7,068 nt of DNA from an uncultured Alistipes sp. (GTDB lineage: Bacteria > Bacteroidota > Bacteroidia > Bacteroidales > Rikenellaceae), in contig CALBKP010000041.1 of NCBI GenBank assembly GCA_937895825.1, positions 1 to 7,068 on the forward strand, read 5' to 3'. Positions 5,938-7,068 of this stretch are shown here, one piece after another. Each line of letters starts with the position of its first letter. The stretch's first letter is position 1. A program made the translations under genes and the position numbers. The notes beneath the pieces are model-generated. The model searched no databases, was not told where the DNA came from, and saw only the letters and a list, made by a program, of their open reading frames with translations.

Positions 5938-7068
5938 ATGCAACGTTTTATTCTATGTGCCATACTGGGAGTTTCTATTGTTATAGGCTGCACAAAAGAG
6001 CCCCCTACATCTGATAGCATAGCAGTAATCACCCCCGAAACATTGAGCCTTGAGGCGGCAGCGAGCGGTGGCTCTTACACCCTCGCCTACGAGATAGAGA
6101 ACCCAATCTCGGGAGCACCCCTTGTGGCCGAAGCCGACAAGGAGTGGGTATATGATGTTGACGCCACCGTAGCGGGCATAGTGAGTTTCACCGTGCTCTG
6201 CAACGATACTGCCGAGCCACGCGAAGCGATCATCACACTACGCTATCCATCAGCTGAGATTTTTCCCGAGGTTAAGGTTCAGCAGGCTGGCATTACCGAG
6301 GATCAGCTGACAATTAACATTACGAACATTGACTACTCCGAATGTACGGCCAAGATTTCGCCCATTAACAATGAGATGCAATATGTCGTTATGATGGCCG
6401 AGAAGTCGTACTTCGAGACGGCAGGCATCGTTGATGCCCGCAGCCTTATAGAGACTGACGAGAGCCGTTTCCGTAGCCTTATGACCGAGAGCGACAGTCT
6501 CGAGGAGTTTCTCCAAAAGAGCAACATAGCACGTAAGGGTGAGTGTACGCAGCGTTGGGAGGATATATCTCCGGCAAAGGAGTATGTCATCTACACCTAC
6601 GGCATATCTATCATAGATGACACCTATCATCGTACGACCCCTATATACTACAATGTGATAGGCTCACGTCTGCCTGAGCGTCGCGACATCGGATTCGACG
6701 TGGAGGTTGCGGGCGATAGCGTGGAGGTTAGCGTCACCGTCACACCACGTGACTGGAGTGGATATTATATGGTGCAGTTTGTTGAGGATAGCGAGGCGGG
6801 ATTTATCCCCAAGGGGACACCCTTCACCGAGGAGAATGAAATAGCCCTCGCCGAGTCGTTCTTCTACCTTGCCGACCACCTATACTACTTCGAGGAACTT
6901 AGTGCCGAGGAGATTATGCAGCAGCTCGGCTACAAGGGCGAGGCCGAATTTACCAAGTCGCTCAACGCCAACCACCGCTATATGGCTCTTATCTATGCCA
7001 TAGATTCCGACAACGGAAATGTACCCATGGTGGTATCAAAGCCCGTGGTTGAGTACTTCACAACGGGT
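5938..7068 (+). CDS. Second BACON-like surface lipoprotein, paralogue of the upstream gene (3' end missing)
   Basis: The frame opens at ATG 5938, 33 bases after the previous stop, and stays open for 377 codons to the window edge. The signal peptide has lipobox VIGC with Cys18, followed by TKEPP. A BACON-like domain covers about residues 29-118 (TLSLEAAASGGSYTLAYEI, ADKEWVYDV, a final VKVQQAG strand). It then repeats the two-module layout of its neighbour: first module about 123-240 (IDYSECTAKISP, SLEEFLQ, KEYVIYTYGI) and second about 250-374 (VTPRDWSGYYMVQ, SAEEIMQ, NHRYMALIYAIDSDNG). Its final visible residues line up with the last residues of the upstream protein, so few may be missing. The same promoter probably serves both genes, as no TAnnTTTG is seen in the 33-base gap. 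No Shine-Dalgarno is present; the leader is A/C-rich, as is common in this phylum. Ligand unknown; the pair may act together at the cell surface. Confidence 0.85.
   Translation, partial: MQRFILCAILGVSIVIGCTKEPPTSDSIAVITPETLSLEAAASGGSYTLAYEIENPISGAPLVAEADKEWVYDVDATVAGIVSFTVLCNDTAEPREAIITLRYPSAEIFPEVKVQQAGITEDQLTINITNIDYSECTAKISPINNEMQYVVMMAEKSYFETAGIVDARSLIETDESRFRSLMTESDSLEEFLQKSNIARKGECTQRWEDISPAKEYVIYTYGISIIDDTYHRTTPIYYNVIGSRLPERRDIGFDVEVAGDSVEVSVTVTPRDWSGYYMVQFVEDSEAGFIPKGTPFTEENEIALAESFFYLADHLYYFEELSAEEIMQQLGYKGEAEFTKSLNANHRYMALIYAIDSDNGNVPMVVSKPVVEYFTTG

Larger units (their letters stand above)
4756..7068 (+). repeat. Tandem gene duplication (two paralogous lipoprotein genes)
   Basis: The two genes share domain order and many aligned positions, for example YVVYSYGV/YVIYTYGI, TTPIHYT/TTPIYYN, PKDWDGYYNVQ/PRDWSGYYMVQ, and FAVESEDGAIPV/YAIDSDNGNVPM. 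The similarity is at protein level; the nucleotide sequences have diverged, so the duplication is old. Within each protein the two modules also resemble each other, giving four module copies. Confidence 0.75.

Noticed and set aside
6250..6630. 126-codon minus-strand frame inside the second lipoprotein gene.
   Set aside because: Antisense to a conserved plus-strand paralogue; no independent evidence.

Overview
The window looks like a chromosomal segment from a member of the Bacteroidota, probably order Bacteroidales; the genus cannot be fixed from this sequence alone. Support comes from three good matches to the Bacteroidota -7 promoter element (TAnnTTTG), two of them with a correctly spaced -33 TTTG. 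The window also has A-rich start regions with little Shine-Dalgarno, BACON-like surface lipoproteins, and a Bacteroidota-type PdxA. There is no tRNA, rRNA, CRISPR array, insertion sequence or phage gene.

Left part, minus strand (64-1683): pdxA (vitamin B6 synthesis) has its own promoter and seems to lead a short transcription unit. Thirteen bases after its stop begins an 84-codon frame (525-271) that reads like a two-helix membrane protein but carries two in-frame TGA codons. Six bases after that frame ends, an intact 66-residue two-helix membrane protein begins. The two frames resemble each other, so the first is probably an eroded tandem copy of the second.

Middle part, minus strand (1867-4684): a promoter at 4652-4684 drives a two-gene unit. 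The first gene is a LuxE-like acyl-activating (ANL superfamily) protein that stops just after its hinge motif. The second starts inside the stop codon of the first (TAATG) and fuses a LicD-type phospho-ligand transferase to a family 2 glycosyltransferase. Together they suggest decoration of a cell-surface glycan or lipid, with an unknown substrate.

Right part, plus strand (4700-7068): a divergent promoter drives two tandem paralogous lipoprotein genes, the second running off the window. Each has a lipoprotein signal, a BACON-like domain, and two copies of a module that looks like a beta-sandwich with a helical insertion. The divergent layout means a surface lipoprotein pair and a glycan-modifying pair share one short control region of about 130 bases.

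The least ordinary points are the twice-interrupted membrane gene, the LicD-GT2 fusion coupled to a lid-less acyl-activating protein, and the four-copy module array in the lipoproteins.
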